Origin: Alphaproteobacteria bacterium
GTDB taxonomy: Bacteria > Pseudomonadota > Alphaproteobacteria > ATCC43930 > CGMCC-115725
Direction: 5' to 3'
DNA length: 5,952 nucleotides
NCBI GenBank assembly: GCA_017353855.1
Contig: JAFMSA010000284.1
Coordinates: forward strand, 1-5,952
Part shown: piece by piece, positions 5,939-5,952 of the stretch
Position numbering within the stretch: the stretch's first letter is position 1
How the letters are laid out: each line of letters opens with the position of its first letter
The notes under the pieces: model-generated
The model's database searches: none
What the model was told of the DNA's origin: nothing
The model's input: only the letters and a program-made list of their open reading frames with translations
Made by a program: the position numbers and the translations under genes

Positions 5939-5952
5939 AACCGACCCGGGGG

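Larger units (their letters stand above)
5527..5952. other. Intergenic leader upstream of the phosphoesterase gene
   Basis: No credible gene is seen in these 426 bases. The short open frames on both strands lack ribosome binding sites and recognisable motifs. The stretch contains the phosphoesterase ribosome binding site, a 12-base perfect palindrome (5745-5756), an inverted repeat (5839-5869) and a possible promoter (5910-5938). Confidence 0.55.

Overview
The window looks like a high-GC proteobacterial chromosome, most likely an alphaproteobacterium of the Bradyrhizobium/Rhizobiales type. This placement rests only on composition, codon choice and gene types, and no rRNA or marker gene is present to confirm it. 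All three convincing genes are on the minus strand.

Right to left, which is the direction of transcription: 5527-5952 is a non-coding leader with a possible sigma70-type promoter at its far end. 4327-5526 is a secreted, Cys-rich phosphoesterase of the AcpA / phospholipase-C-like family. 3222-4326 is about 1.1 kb without a credible gene. It carries traces of mobile DNA: an IS200/IS605-type end hairpin that may be part of an omega-RNA scaffold, a cluster of GGGCGGTCG-type repeats resembling the multi-repeat ends of IS21-family elements, and two small tandem duplications. 1944-3221 is an HlyD/CvaA-type membrane fusion protein. 1-1954 is a CvaB-like ABC transporter with an N-terminal C39 peptidase domain, overlapping the hlyD-like gene by 11 bp and cut off by the left edge of the window inside its ATPase domain.

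The two transport genes are a classic pair for type I export of double-glycine-leader peptides (microcin/colicin-V style). The C39 domain would remove the leader at the inner membrane, the ABC protein would move the peptide out, and the HlyD protein would bridge the periplasm to a TolC-like outer-membrane channel. Neither the channel nor an obvious leader peptide is in the window, so the substrate is unknown. The phosphoesterase is separated from this pair by the IS-scarred gap and is probably an independent transcription unit.
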